In this document: one piece after another, positions 1 through 6,513 of the stretch
Position numbering within the stretch: the stretch's first letter is position 1
Layout: the number at the start of each line of letters is the position of its first letter
From: Cytophagales bacterium
GTDB lineage: Bacteria; Bacteroidota; Bacteroidia; Cytophagales; Amoebophilaceae
DNA length: 6,864 nt
Direction: 5' to 3'
Assembly: GCA_022360235.1 (NCBI GenBank)
Contig: JAKSDE010000403.1
Span: 1-6,864, forward strand
Position numbers and translations under genes: made by a program
The notes under the pieces: model-generated
Told to the model about the DNA's origin: nothing
The model's database searches: none
Seen by the model: the letters and a program-made list of their open reading frames with translations, nothing else

Positions 1-1
1 A

Positions 2-1243
2 AAAATTGACTTTGTTCCATTGCAATGGCCTAAAAAATACCAACTCAATGAGTCCATACCACTATTTGTACTCAATGCCGGTACCCAGCCTATCGTCAAG
101 CTGGAAATTATTTTTAAAGCAGGTAGCTGGTATGAGCCCCAAAATGGGATAGCCTATTTTACAGCAAAAATGCTCAAAGAAGGTACAAACAGAAAAAGTG
201 CTACCGCCATTGCTACCTATATCGATCAATATGGAGCTAGCTTAGATATTGTTGCAGAAGCAGATTTTTTAAGCATCCATCTTTTTACCCTATCAAGCTA
301 TTTTGATAAGATGCTTTCTCTTGTAAGAGAACTACTCTTTGAGTCGACCTTTCCTGCCCATTCACTCGAACTTTTAAAAAATATTAAAACACAGGCTATC
401 AAAGTCAATAATGAGAAAAATAATCGTGTAGCGCAAAAAGAGTTAAAAGCAGCATTATTTGGCAAGCGTCATCCCTATGGGAAGTATCTTACTGAAGAAG
501 AAGTAGCGCGTATTGAGCCTGATAGCTTAAAAAGCTATTACCAGCAACAACTCTTCGCTGGATGCGAAATTTTTATGAGTGGACAAATTGAAGATGCAAT
601 GATAGAAGTTGTTAAGCAACATCTTCAGGAACTTAGTTGCCAGAAAAGTACCCCTTCCCCCTCTTCATTGACGAAAAGTATTACAAAGGTCCCTACTAAA
701 ATTCAACGATCGACTAAAAAAGAAAGCATGCAATCTTCTATTAGAATTGGCAAAACATTATTTACAAAGCAGCATGAAGACTATATTCCGATGCTCTTTC
801 TCAATGAACTGCTGGGGGGGTATTGGGGATCAAGACTCATGCAAAATATTCGTGAAGAAAAGGGTTATACTTATGGCATTTTTTCTAGCATTGTTCCTTT
901 CAGACATGCTAGTTGCTTCCTTATTTCAACAGATGTCATTCAATCCTTTACCCAACAAGCACTCGAAGAGATTTATAGGGAAATTAATCTCCTCCCAAAA
1001 CAAGCAATAACTCCTGAAGAGCTTCAAAAACTAAAAAACTACATGCTTGGTACTTTTCTATCGGAAATAAATGATCCTTTCTCTTTAATGGAAAAGTTTA
1101 AAGCAGTTTATTTATATGGGCTAAGTCAAGATTATTACCAGCAGTATTATACTACTATCTGTAATATGGATGCTTTGACACTGATGGAATTGGCTAATAA
1201 ACATCTAACTATTGACAGCCTCAGTGAAGTAGTTGTTGATTGA
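2..1243 (+). CDS. M16-family peptidase homologue, inactive (non-catalytic) subunit, 5' end outside window
   Basis: This is a pitrilysin/insulinase-like (M16) protein of the two-domain, mitochondrial-processing-peptidase type. The reading frame is open to the window edge (413 visible codons). Codons before the TTG at 20 read KIDFVP, which fits the usual Bacteroidetes M16 N-terminus, so that TTG is not the start and the true start lies upstream. In catalytic members the HxxEH zinc site precedes a 'MLxxGT'-like segment; here the aligned residues are YFTAK (155-169), so both zinc histidines and the catalytic glutamate are gone. The C-terminal domain keeps the substrate-binding R/Y signature (Arg 851-853, Tyr 872-874, in NIREEKGYTYG). 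Family knowledge: such proteins usually pair with an active M16 gene next door, predicted here just upstream. Probable location is the periplasm or cell envelope, but no signal peptide is visible in the part shown. Confident on family, moderate on role. Confidence 0.9.
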   Translation, partial: KIDFVPLQWPKKYQLNESIPLFVLNAGTQPIVKLEIIFKAGSWYEPQNGIAYFTAKMLKEGTNRKSATAIATYIDQYGASLDIVAEADFLSIHLFTLSSYFDKMLSLVRELLFESTFPAHSLELLKNIKTQAIKVNNEKNNRVAQKELKAALFGKRHPYGKYLTEEEVARIEPDSLKSYYQQQLFAGCEIFMSGQIEDAMIEVVKQHLQELSCQKSTPSPSSLTKSITKVPTKIQRSTKKESMQSSIRIGKTLFTKQHEDYIPMLFLNELLGGYWGSRLMQNIREEKGYTYGIFSSIVPFRHASCFLISTDVIQSFTQQALEEIYREINLLPKQAITPEELQKLKNYMLGTFLSEINDPFSLMEKFKAVYLYGLSQDYYQQYYTTICNMDALTLMELANKHLTIDSLSEVVVD

Positions 1244-1265
1244 TTGGGTAAACGCGTATTTTGCG

Positions 1266-1383
1266 ATGGGTATAAAAAGAACAGACTTTAACCGCACGCT
1301 TTATTTATGAAGATGAAGATTTTATCGTTATTCATAAACCTCCATTTATTGCTACATTAGGCGATATTTTTGATTTTACCTAA
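1266..1383 (+). pseudogene. Remnant of an RluA-family pseudouridine synthase (frameshifted and truncated)
   Basis: An ATG at 1266 reads MGIKRTDFNRTL and then hits TGA at 1308-1310. The +1 frame continues the same protein as IYEDEDFIVIHKPPFIATL until TAA at 1381-1383. Removing one T from the TTT at 1300-1302 joins the two into a single frame. The joined peptide matches the conserved N-terminal segment of RluA-type 23S rRNA/tRNA pseudouridine synthases (pattern 'YEDxxxxVxxKPxgxxtl'), as recalled from the family. About 35 residues remain of roughly 230 or more expected. The catalytic HRLDxxTSG motif is absent and no continuation is visible downstream, so this fragment cannot be functional. It lies between the M16 gene and the NlpC/P60 gene, and its end overlaps the region just upstream of the latter. 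The call rests on one short motif, so the family is likely but not certain. Confidence 0.65.
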
Positions 1384-1426
1384 ATTTAACGCAAATTACT
1401 CTTCTTGCATAAGTCCTGCTTGTAGT

Positions 1427-1921
1427 ATGATAACACGAAAAGGCCAAAAATATTTCCTACTGAAGGTTGCCTTTCTTTGGGGGCTAGCGTTCTCAATAAG
1501 TGGATGTAGCCTAATAAGAAAAGCTAAAACAGCAAAGGTATCCACCATTATAGAAACAGCAAGAAGCTTTAAAGGAACACCTTTTAGATTAGGGGGTACG
1601 ACTAAAAGAGGAATGGATTGTTCAGGCCTAGTGATGGTTTCTTTTAAGGAGGGAGGGATTCACCTGCCACGAACTTCTGAGGCACAAAGCAAAGTGGGGA
1701 AGCAGGTCTCTATAAAAAAGCTAAGACCTGGCGATTTAGTTTTCTTTGCTTTGAATAAAAAAAAGAAAAGAAAGGTAAGCCATGTTGGCATTGTAACACA
1801 AGTAAGTGGAAGAAAAAGGATCAGGTTTATTCATGCTTCTCGTAGTAGAGGTGTTATTGAAAGCGAGTTGTTTGCTCCTTATTATCGGAAGGCCTACAGA
1901 AAAGCGCGGCGGGTAATTTAA
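1427..1921 (+). CDS. NlpC/P60-family peptidoglycan endopeptidase, lipoprotein
   Basis: This 164-residue protein probably cleaves peptide stems of peptidoglycan (gamma-D-glutamyl-diamino-acid endopeptidase type) from a lipid anchor in the envelope. Residues 1-26 form a signal peptide (basic MITRKGQK, then a hydrophobic stretch) ending in the lipobox ISGC with Cys27 as the acylated residue. The NlpC/P60 domain spans about residues 42-160: catalytic Cys65 in DCSG, His119 in SHVGI and the third polar residue His136 in FIHAS. LPRTSEAQ and LRPGDLVFF are also typical. I chose the ATG at 1427 because it puts the signal peptide at the N-terminus. A TTG at 1370 in the same frame would add 19 residues that overlap the RluA remnant and spoil the signal. 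No Shine-Dalgarno is visible. The C-terminus is very basic (YYRKAYRKARR). It is small and single-domain, resembling E. coli Spr/NlpC more than multi-domain hydrolases. Confidence 0.9.
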   Translation: MITRKGQKYFLLKVAFLWGLAFSISGCSLIRKAKTAKVSTIIETARSFKGTPFRLGGTTKRGMDCSGLVMVSFKEGGIHLPRTSEAQSKVGKQVSIKKLRPGDLVFFALNKKKKRKVSHVGIVTQVSGRKRIRFIHASRSRGVIESELFAPYYRKAYRKARRVI

Positions 1922-2268
1922 GTTTCCTAAAGGATTAATCAGCAAGGTGGATGAAAGCTGAAAGGTGCGTTAAAGAGAGCGGTTGATCCACCATGATACA
2001 TGTGGCCGTTCGATAGAACCCTTTACACATAACACGCAACCAAGAAAATATTCAAACAAATTTGCTCTATACTGTTTGAAATCATAAATTAGACACTTCC
2101 AAATTACAATAGGTAGCATTAAAAAAAGAGGAGGAGGCTTCATCGTGTAGAGGGAAGTGGTAGAGGAAGTGCAAAGTTGCTTTTTTAGTCTACAAAATCG
2201 GTAAATGCTTCCTAAAAATTTAATCGATAAAAATAAACTAATAAATCACCCAATCAATAAATAATTAT
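1922..2268. other. Non-coding interval between NlpC/P60 gene and mreB
   Basis: I find no convincing gene in these 347 bases. The first third (1941-2020) is about 49% GC by count, while the next 80 bases are about 26% GC. The remainder is AT-rich leader, ending in an A/T tract directly before the mreB ATG. A purine-rich GAGGAGGAGG sits at 2128-2137, but the next start codon (GTG 2145) is followed at once by TAG, so it serves no frame. An imperfect duplication lies at about 2149-2171 (AGAGGGAAGTG / AGAGGAAGTG). No clear -33/-7 Bacteroidetes promoter (TTTG ... TAnnTTTG) could be placed with confidence, although the mreB operon promoter should lie here. Confidence 0.7.
1946..1992. repeat. Inverted repeat (GGTGGAT / ATCCACC) enclosing a GC-richer segment
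   Basis: GGTGGAT at 1946-1952 and ATCCACC at 1986-1992 are perfect 7-bp complements separated by 33 nt. A second small hairpin, GTTC-GATA-GAAC, follows at 2008-2019. There is no T-run after either stem, so a rho-independent terminator is unlikely. It could be a small structured RNA, a leader element or a fossil of a mobile element. The sequence alone does not decide. Confidence 0.4.
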
Positions 2269-3300
2269 ATGAGTTTTCTAAATTTCTTTTCTAGTGATAT
2301 TGCTATTGACTTAGGAACAGCAAACACGTTAATCATACAAAAAGACAAAATTGTTGTAGATGAACCTTCGATTATAGCGATAGATAGAAATACAAATAAA
2401 GTGATTGCCATTGGTAGAGAAGCAATGCAAATGCATGAAAAAACGCATGAGAATATCAAAACCATTAGGCCACTCAAGGATGGTGTGATTGCAGACTTTC
2501 ATGCGGCCGAACACATGATTCGTGGTATGATCAAGCTGATTAACAACATGAAGAGGAGGTTCTTCAAGCCAATTTCTCATAGGATGGTTATTTGTATTCC
2601 TTCTGGGATTACAGAGGTGGAGAAAAGAGCTGTCAGGGATTCAGCAGAACATGCTGGGGCCAAAGAAGTTTATATGATTCATGAACCTGTTGCGTCAGCC
2701 ATCGGTATTGGGATTGATATAGAACAACCGGTAGGATCTATGATTGTGGATATTGGCGGGGGCACCACGGAAATCGCTGTAATTGCACTTTCAGGAATTG
2801 TTTGTGACCAATCTATTCGCATTGCAGGCGATATCTTTACAAAAGATATTTTGGACTACATGCGAAGGCAGCACAACTTACTTGTAGGAGAAAGAACGGC
2901 AGAGAGAATTAAAATTGAAGTGGGCGCTGCTCTAGCTGAGCTAGAGGAGGCACCCAATGATTTTGAGGTACGTGGAAGAGACTTGATGACAGGTATACCT
3001 AAGATTATTAAAGTAAACTATCATGAAATTGCGCTATCTTTAGATAAATCGATTTCAAAGATTGAAGAAGCTGTGTTAAAAGCTTTGGAGAGCGCTCCCC
3101 CAGAGCTATCTGCAGATATTTACGACAACGGCATCTATCTTACGGGCGGTGGCGCGCTTTTACGAGGACTCGATAAACGATTAGCGCAAAAAACAAAACT
3201 ACAAGTAAACATAGCAGAAGATCCCCTGCGAGCTGTTGTTCGAGGTAGTGGAATTGCCCTAAAAAAGCTAGATGTCTACAAAGGGGTGTTGATGACATAA
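2269..3300 (+). CDS. mreB: Rod shape-determining protein MreB (bacterial actin)
   Basis: MreB forms ATP-dependent antiparallel filaments on the inner face of the cytoplasmic membrane and guides the peptidoglycan-elongating machinery. Its 343 residues match the usual full length. The actin-fold nucleotide motifs are all present: phosphate-1 loop DLGTANT (14-20), connecting segment PSGITEVEKRAVRDSAEHAGA (111-131), catalytic-region HEPVASAIGIG (138-148), phosphate-2 loop DIGGGTTE (161-168) and the adenosine motif LTGGGALLRG (291-300). The N-terminal MSFLNFFSS is short and hydrophobic, consistent with membrane docking. The start is the ATG at 2269, with only A/T-rich sequence and no Shine-Dalgarno upstream. 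It is the first gene of the mreB-mreC-mreD-PBP2 operon, with mreC beginning 52 nt downstream. Nothing looks truncated or degraded, so wall elongation appears to be under selection here. Confidence 0.98.
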   Translation: MSFLNFFSSDIAIDLGTANTLIIQKDKIVVDEPSIIAIDRNTNKVIAIGREAMQMHEKTHENIKTIRPLKDGVIADFHAAEHMIRGMIKLINNMKRRFFKPISHRMVICIPSGITEVEKRAVRDSAEHAGAKEVYMIHEPVASAIGIGIDIEQPVGSMIVDIGGGTTEIAVIALSGIVCDQSIRIAGDIFTKDILDYMRRQHNLLVGERTAERIKIEVGAALAELEEAPNDFEVRGRDLMTGIPKIIKVNYHEIALSLDKSISKIEEAVLKALESAPPELSADIYDNGIYLTGGGALLRGLDKRLAQKTKLQVNIAEDPLRAVVRGSGIALKKLDVYKGVLMT

Positions 3301-3342
3301 CATTTTGAGGGATTACGATTTGCTATCGCTGTAACATTTTGA
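3298..3342 (+). repeat. 11-bp direct repeat spanning the mreB stop and the mreB-mreC gap
   Basis: TAACATTTTGA occurs at 3298-3308, where its TAA is the mreB stop codon, and again at 3332-3342, eleven bases before the mreC ATG. The two copies are exact and 34 nt apart start to start. This may be a small past duplication. A regulatory role is not supported by anything else seen. Confidence 0.6.
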
Positions 3343-3352
3343 TCATTGCTCT

Positions 3353-4192
3353 ATGAAAAGACTGCCTTATTTTCTCTATAAGTATAGAGCTTTTTCAGTT
3401 TTTTTGTTGCTAGAACTGATAAGCATTCTTCTAATTCTTAAGCACAACACCTTTCCAACACTTCAATGCTTAAGCTCTTCTAGCTATGTGGTGGGCAATG
3501 TCTATAACTTTACTAGTGAATTAAAAAACTATTTTTCTCTTAAGGAGGAAAATGGAAAGCTATTGAATGAAAATGCCCTATTAAGACAACAGTTTCTTCG
3601 AAAAGAAGATGACTCGACTACACTACCTAGCTGCCAGCTAGCTGACACTTGTTTACTTAAACAATATGACCTTATTCCTGCCAACGTAATCAATAATTCA
3701 ATAGGCAGTACCAAAAATTACCTGACAATCAATAGAGGAGCTAGGCATGGTATAACGCCTGGTATGGGTGTAATCAGTAACATAGGTATTGTAGGTAAAG
3801 TAAAAGCTGTTTCTGACAGATTTGCTACCATCATCTCCCTCTTACATACAGATGTACGAGTAGCTGCCCAAATCCTTGATTCAGGTATCATAGGCACGGT
3901 AGCTTGGCCAGGGAAAGACTCTTTTAAAGCGGAATTACTATACGTACCAAGACATGTAAAAATTGCTCCCGGTGATAAGGTAGTAACATCGGGCTATAAC
4001 GCCATTTTTCCTGAAGGAATTTCCATCGGCCAAATAGAAAGTGTAAAGCTTAAAGAAAATGCTACTTTTTATGATATTAGAATCGATATAAGCACACAAT
4101 TCTGTTCCTTACAACATGTTTATGTGATAAAAAATTATCTGAAGCAAGAAAAGGATTCTTTAGAACAGTATACAAAAAGTTTTTATGAATAG
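3353..4192 (+). CDS. mreC: Rod shape-determining protein MreC
   Basis: MreC is a bitopic inner-membrane protein whose periplasmic part activates PBP2 and links it to MreB. This 279-residue protein has the standard layout: a short basic cytoplasmic N-terminus, one membrane helix at about residues 12-29, a coiled-coil around 55-84 (LKEENGKLLNENALLRQQF) and then the two-barrel beta domain. Family signatures include NYLTINRGARHGITPGMGV (122-140), GIVGKV (145-150), the LLHTDVRVAAQ segment (164-174) and GDKVVTSGYNAIFPEGISIG (207-226). It starts at the ATG at 3353 without a Shine-Dalgarno. Its last 8 nt overlap the start of mreD (4185-4192), which suggests translational coupling. Sequence divergence is high, as usual for MreC, but length and domain order are intact. 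Confidence 0.95.
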   Translation: MKRLPYFLYKYRAFSVFLLLELISILLILKHNTFPTLQCLSSSSYVVGNVYNFTSELKNYFSLKEENGKLLNENALLRQQFLRKEDDSTTLPSCQLADTCLLKQYDLIPANVINNSIGSTKNYLTINRGARHGITPGMGVISNIGIVGKVKAVSDRFATIISLLHTDVRVAAQILDSGIIGTVAWPGKDSFKAELLYVPRHVKIAPGDKVVTSGYNAIFPEGISIGQIESVKLKENATFYDIRIDISTQFCSLQHVYVIKNYLKQEKDSLEQYTKSFYE

Positions 4193-4712
4193 AATTAATA
4201 TTCGCGGACAACTTACGAATTTTATTCTTTATCTAGCGCTACAAATTTACATTGCCAAACCTGTTGCCTTCTTTTATGATACCTACTTTTTTATTTATGT
4301 TGCTTTTTTATTGATGCTTCCCTTGCGAGGAAACATTATCATACTTTTACTAGTAAGCTTCTTGACAGGATTCGTTGTAGATATCTTTTATGATAGTTTA
4401 GGCATTCATACTTTTGCTTCTGTATTAATGGTTTACAGTAGGGCATTGCTCATTAAACGCATAGTACCGACTAGTAGCTATGAGCTTAATACACAGCCTG
4501 CCTTGAGAATAATGGGTTTTAGCAGGTTTACCCTGTTTGCTTTGCTATTAATATTCATCCATCACACAGCCTTATTTCTTTGGGAGGTAGGGAGCCTCTC
4601 TATACTTTTTACCAAGATACGCAAGGTAGTCTTCAGTAGTTTTATAACTTATTTAGCGATTCTTATTACCCAGCCCATTTTCCACGCTAGTAGGAGAAAT
4701 AGAAGACAATAG
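4185..4712 (+). CDS. mreD: Rod shape-determining protein MreD
   Basis: MreD is a polytopic inner-membrane partner of MreC and PBP2 in the elongasome. The 175-residue protein is strongly hydrophobic, with five or six likely membrane helices around residues 12-30, 33-46, 50-68, 74-90, 114-132 and 147-163. It ends in a basic tail (ASRRNRRQ) that should face the cytoplasm. The family-typical segment is GFVVDIFYDSLGIHTFAS (62-79): an Asp in a membrane stretch followed by SLGxH, as in other MreD proteins. The assignment rests on this motif, on size and above all on position between mreC (8-nt overlap) and PBP2 (4-nt gap). The ATG at 4185 is chosen because it gives the coupling overlap and the full first helix. 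Confidence 0.92.
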   Translation: MNRINIRGQLTNFILYLALQIYIAKPVAFFYDTYFFIYVAFLLMLPLRGNIIILLLVSFLTGFVVDIFYDSLGIHTFASVLMVYSRALLIKRIVPTSSYELNTQPALRIMGFSRFTLFALLLIFIHHTALFLWEVGSLSILFTKIRKVVFSSFITYLAILITQPIFHASRRNRRQ

Positions 4713-4716
4713 CGCT

Positions 4717-6513
4717 ATGAATTTGCCTAAAAGACACATCATTAATCTTGCTTTCATCCTTATAGGCGTTATTTTTCTTACAAAGTTATTTTTCTTACAA
4801 GTACTAAGTGATGAATATAAATTCGCTGCTGAAAAGAATATTATCCAACGCATTGTAGAATATCCGTATAGAGGATTGATGTATGATAGGGAGGGAGGTT
4901 TGTTAGTGTATAATGAACCAGTTTTCGATTTGATGGTGCTCCCCAGAGAAATAAAGCACCTTGATACGCTCGCTTTTTGTCAAGATTTCAATATCTGTAG
5001 TGCATACTTTGAAAAAGATATTCAGAAAGCAAAAAAATATTCTTTTGTAAAGCCCTCTGTCTTTATAGCGGGTATTCCCCATGAAGCGTTAGCAAAAGTA
5101 CAAGATCATCTTTCTGAGTATCGAGGTTTTTTTGTAACAGCACGCACAATAAGAAAGTATACCCATGCTATCTTAGCTAATTCTATAGGCTATATAGGAG
5201 AAATCAGTCCTCATCAGCTAGCCTTAGATACCTGTCATTATTATAAGCAAGGAGATCTGATTGGCATAAGTGGCCTAGAAAGAAATTATGAAGCAATTTT
5301 AAGAGGGAAGCGAGGTGTAGAGTATAGAATCGTTAATGTAAGAGGAGAAGAAAAAGGAAAGTTTAAAAATGGCGCTTTTGATACACTATCACAACCTGGT
5401 AAGAATCTTACTTTAACCGTAGATGCTAACTTGCAGTTGTACGGCGAGGAATTAATGAAAAACAAGGTGGGGAGTATCGTGGCTATAGAACCAAAGTCAG
5501 GAGAAATTCTAGCTATTGTATCTAGTCCCTCTTATGCTCCCAATCTCTTAGCAGGAAGGGATTTTAGTAATAATTTTAATACGTTAGAAAAGGATAGTCT
5601 TGCTCCGCTTTTTAATAGACCTATTATGGCTATGCACCCCCCAGGCTCTATTTTTAAGATCGTTCAGGCGCTGATTGCCCTACAAGAAAGAGTCATTTAT
5701 CCTACTACTACCTACGCTTGCAACAGAAATCTAGTCAACTGTCATGGCCACCCTTCACCAACAGATTTACATCGAGCGATTAAATATTCTTGTAATCCTT
5801 ACTTTTACCAAGTTTTTAGAAGAATCTTAAATCAAAATTTATCTCCAAACATTTATGAAGATACGCGAATAGGCTTTGCCAAGTGGTACGATTATGTTAC
5901 GCAATTTGGTCTGGGCACACCCTTGGGGATTGATCTACCTAACGAAAAGGGAGGGGAAATTCCCAGCGAGCAGTTCTATGACAAAGTCTATGGCAGAGGT
6001 CGCTGGAAAGCCTCGACGATAAGATCTTTGGATATCGGACAAGGGGAAATACTAGTTACTCCTTTACAGATGGCTAATTTAATGGCTACTATTGCTAATA
6101 GGGGTTATTACTACACTCCTCATTTAATCAAAAAAATAGATGATCAACCTGTGTTGCCAGCGGAACTAGGAAAGTATGAGGTAGCTATTGATTCTGTTCA
6201 TTTTGAGCTGATAGCCCATGCTATGCAGGATGCAGTGAAAGGTACTGCACCAAGAGCATTTATAGAAGACATGGCTATTTGTGGTAAGACAGGAACTGCC
6301 GAGAACCCTCATGGGGCAGACCATTCTGTTTTCGTAGCTTTTGCCCCTAGAGAAGCACCCCAAATAGCGATCGCTGTATACGTTGAAAACGCTGGTTGGG
6401 GAGGAAGAGCAGCAGCCTCTATTGGTAGCTTGGTGATAGAAAAGTATCTTAAAGGAACAATAAGCAGACCATGGCTACAAACGTATGTTTTAAAAGGTAA
6501 TTTTTTTCATTAG
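4717..6513 (+). CDS. mrdA: Penicillin-binding protein 2 (class B, elongasome transpeptidase)
   Basis: This is a monofunctional D,D-transpeptidase that crosslinks new peptidoglycan strands during cell elongation, anchored in the inner membrane with its catalytic domain in the periplasm. It has 598 residues: membrane helix about 9-29, dimerisation/pedestal domain about 50-225 (starting at YRGLMYDREG, 51-60) and transpeptidase domain about 250-575. All three active-site motifs are present: SIFK (Ser311 nucleophile, Lys314), SCN (358-360) and KTG (524-526, followed by TAE). SLDIGQGEILVTPLQMAN (437-454) is also characteristic. It starts 4 nt after mreD stops, so it is surely co-transcribed. The final TAG (6511-6513) directly abuts an insertion-sequence remnant, so the last few residues (about NFFH) may have been altered by that insertion. 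The catalytic domain is unaffected. Confidence 0.97.
   Translation: MNLPKRHIINLAFILIGVIFLTKLFFLQVLSDEYKFAAEKNIIQRIVEYPYRGLMYDREGGLLVYNEPVFDLMVLPREIKHLDTLAFCQDFNICSAYFEKDIQKAKKYSFVKPSVFIAGIPHEALAKVQDHLSEYRGFFVTARTIRKYTHAILANSIGYIGEISPHQLALDTCHYYKQGDLIGISGLERNYEAILRGKRGVEYRIVNVRGEEKGKFKNGAFDTLSQPGKNLTLTVDANLQLYGEELMKNKVGSIVAIEPKSGEILAIVSSPSYAPNLLAGRDFSNNFNTLEKDSLAPLFNRPIMAMHPPGSIFKIVQALIALQERVIYPTTTYACNRNLVNCHGHPSPTDLHRAIKYSCNPYFYQVFRRILNQNLSPNIYEDTRIGFAKWYDYVTQFGLGTPLGIDLPNEKGGEIPSEQFYDKVYGRGRWKASTIRSLDIGQGEILVTPLQMANLMATIANRGYYYTPHLIKKIDDQPVLPAELGKYEVAIDSVHFELIAHAMQDAVKGTAPRAFIEDMAICGKTGTAENPHGADHSVFVAFAPREAPQIAIAVYVENAGWGGRAAASIGSLVIEKYLKGTISRPWLQTYVLKGNFFH

Noticed and set aside
20..22. TTG at 20 as start of the M16 gene
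   Set aside because: The same frame is open to base 2 and the codons before it fit the family N-terminus, so the gene begins upstream of the window.
814..820. Run of seven G in the M16 gene as a phase-variable tract or frameshift
   Set aside because: The frame continues correctly through it as LLGGYWGSRL, matching the family, so it is simply two Gly codons in context.
747..1010. 87-codon plus-strand frame inside the M16 gene
   Set aside because: It lies wholly within a well-supported gene in another frame and shows no recognisable domain.
1736..1945. Minus-strand 69-codon frame over the end of the NlpC/P60 gene
   Set aside because: It is a shadow of the catalytic-domain coding sequence and has no family features.
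2001..2025. GTTCGAT as a tRNA T-arm
   Set aside because: No acceptor stem, D-arm or anticodon arm can be placed around it.
2062..2090. TTGCTC-N17-TAAATT as a sigma70-like promoter for mreB
   Set aside because: Only partial matches to both boxes, and Bacteroidetes use a different consensus, so it cannot be told from chance in AT-rich DNA.
2167..2186. GCAAAGTTGC followed by T6 as a rho-independent terminator
   Set aside because: The stem is only 3-4 bp with almost no loop, too weak, and it lies upstream of mreB rather than right after a gene.
2157..2204. 15-codon GTG frame as a leader peptide
   Set aside because: It has no well-placed ribosome site of its own and no repeated regulatory codons.
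2265..2580. Two minus-strand frames opposite mreB
   Set aside because: The hydrophobic translation is an antisense artefact of conserved mreB codons, and no independent start signals are present.
6166..6363. Minus-strand 65-codon frame opposite the PBP2 KTG region
   Set aside because: It is antisense to a strongly conserved catalytic region, with no support of its own.
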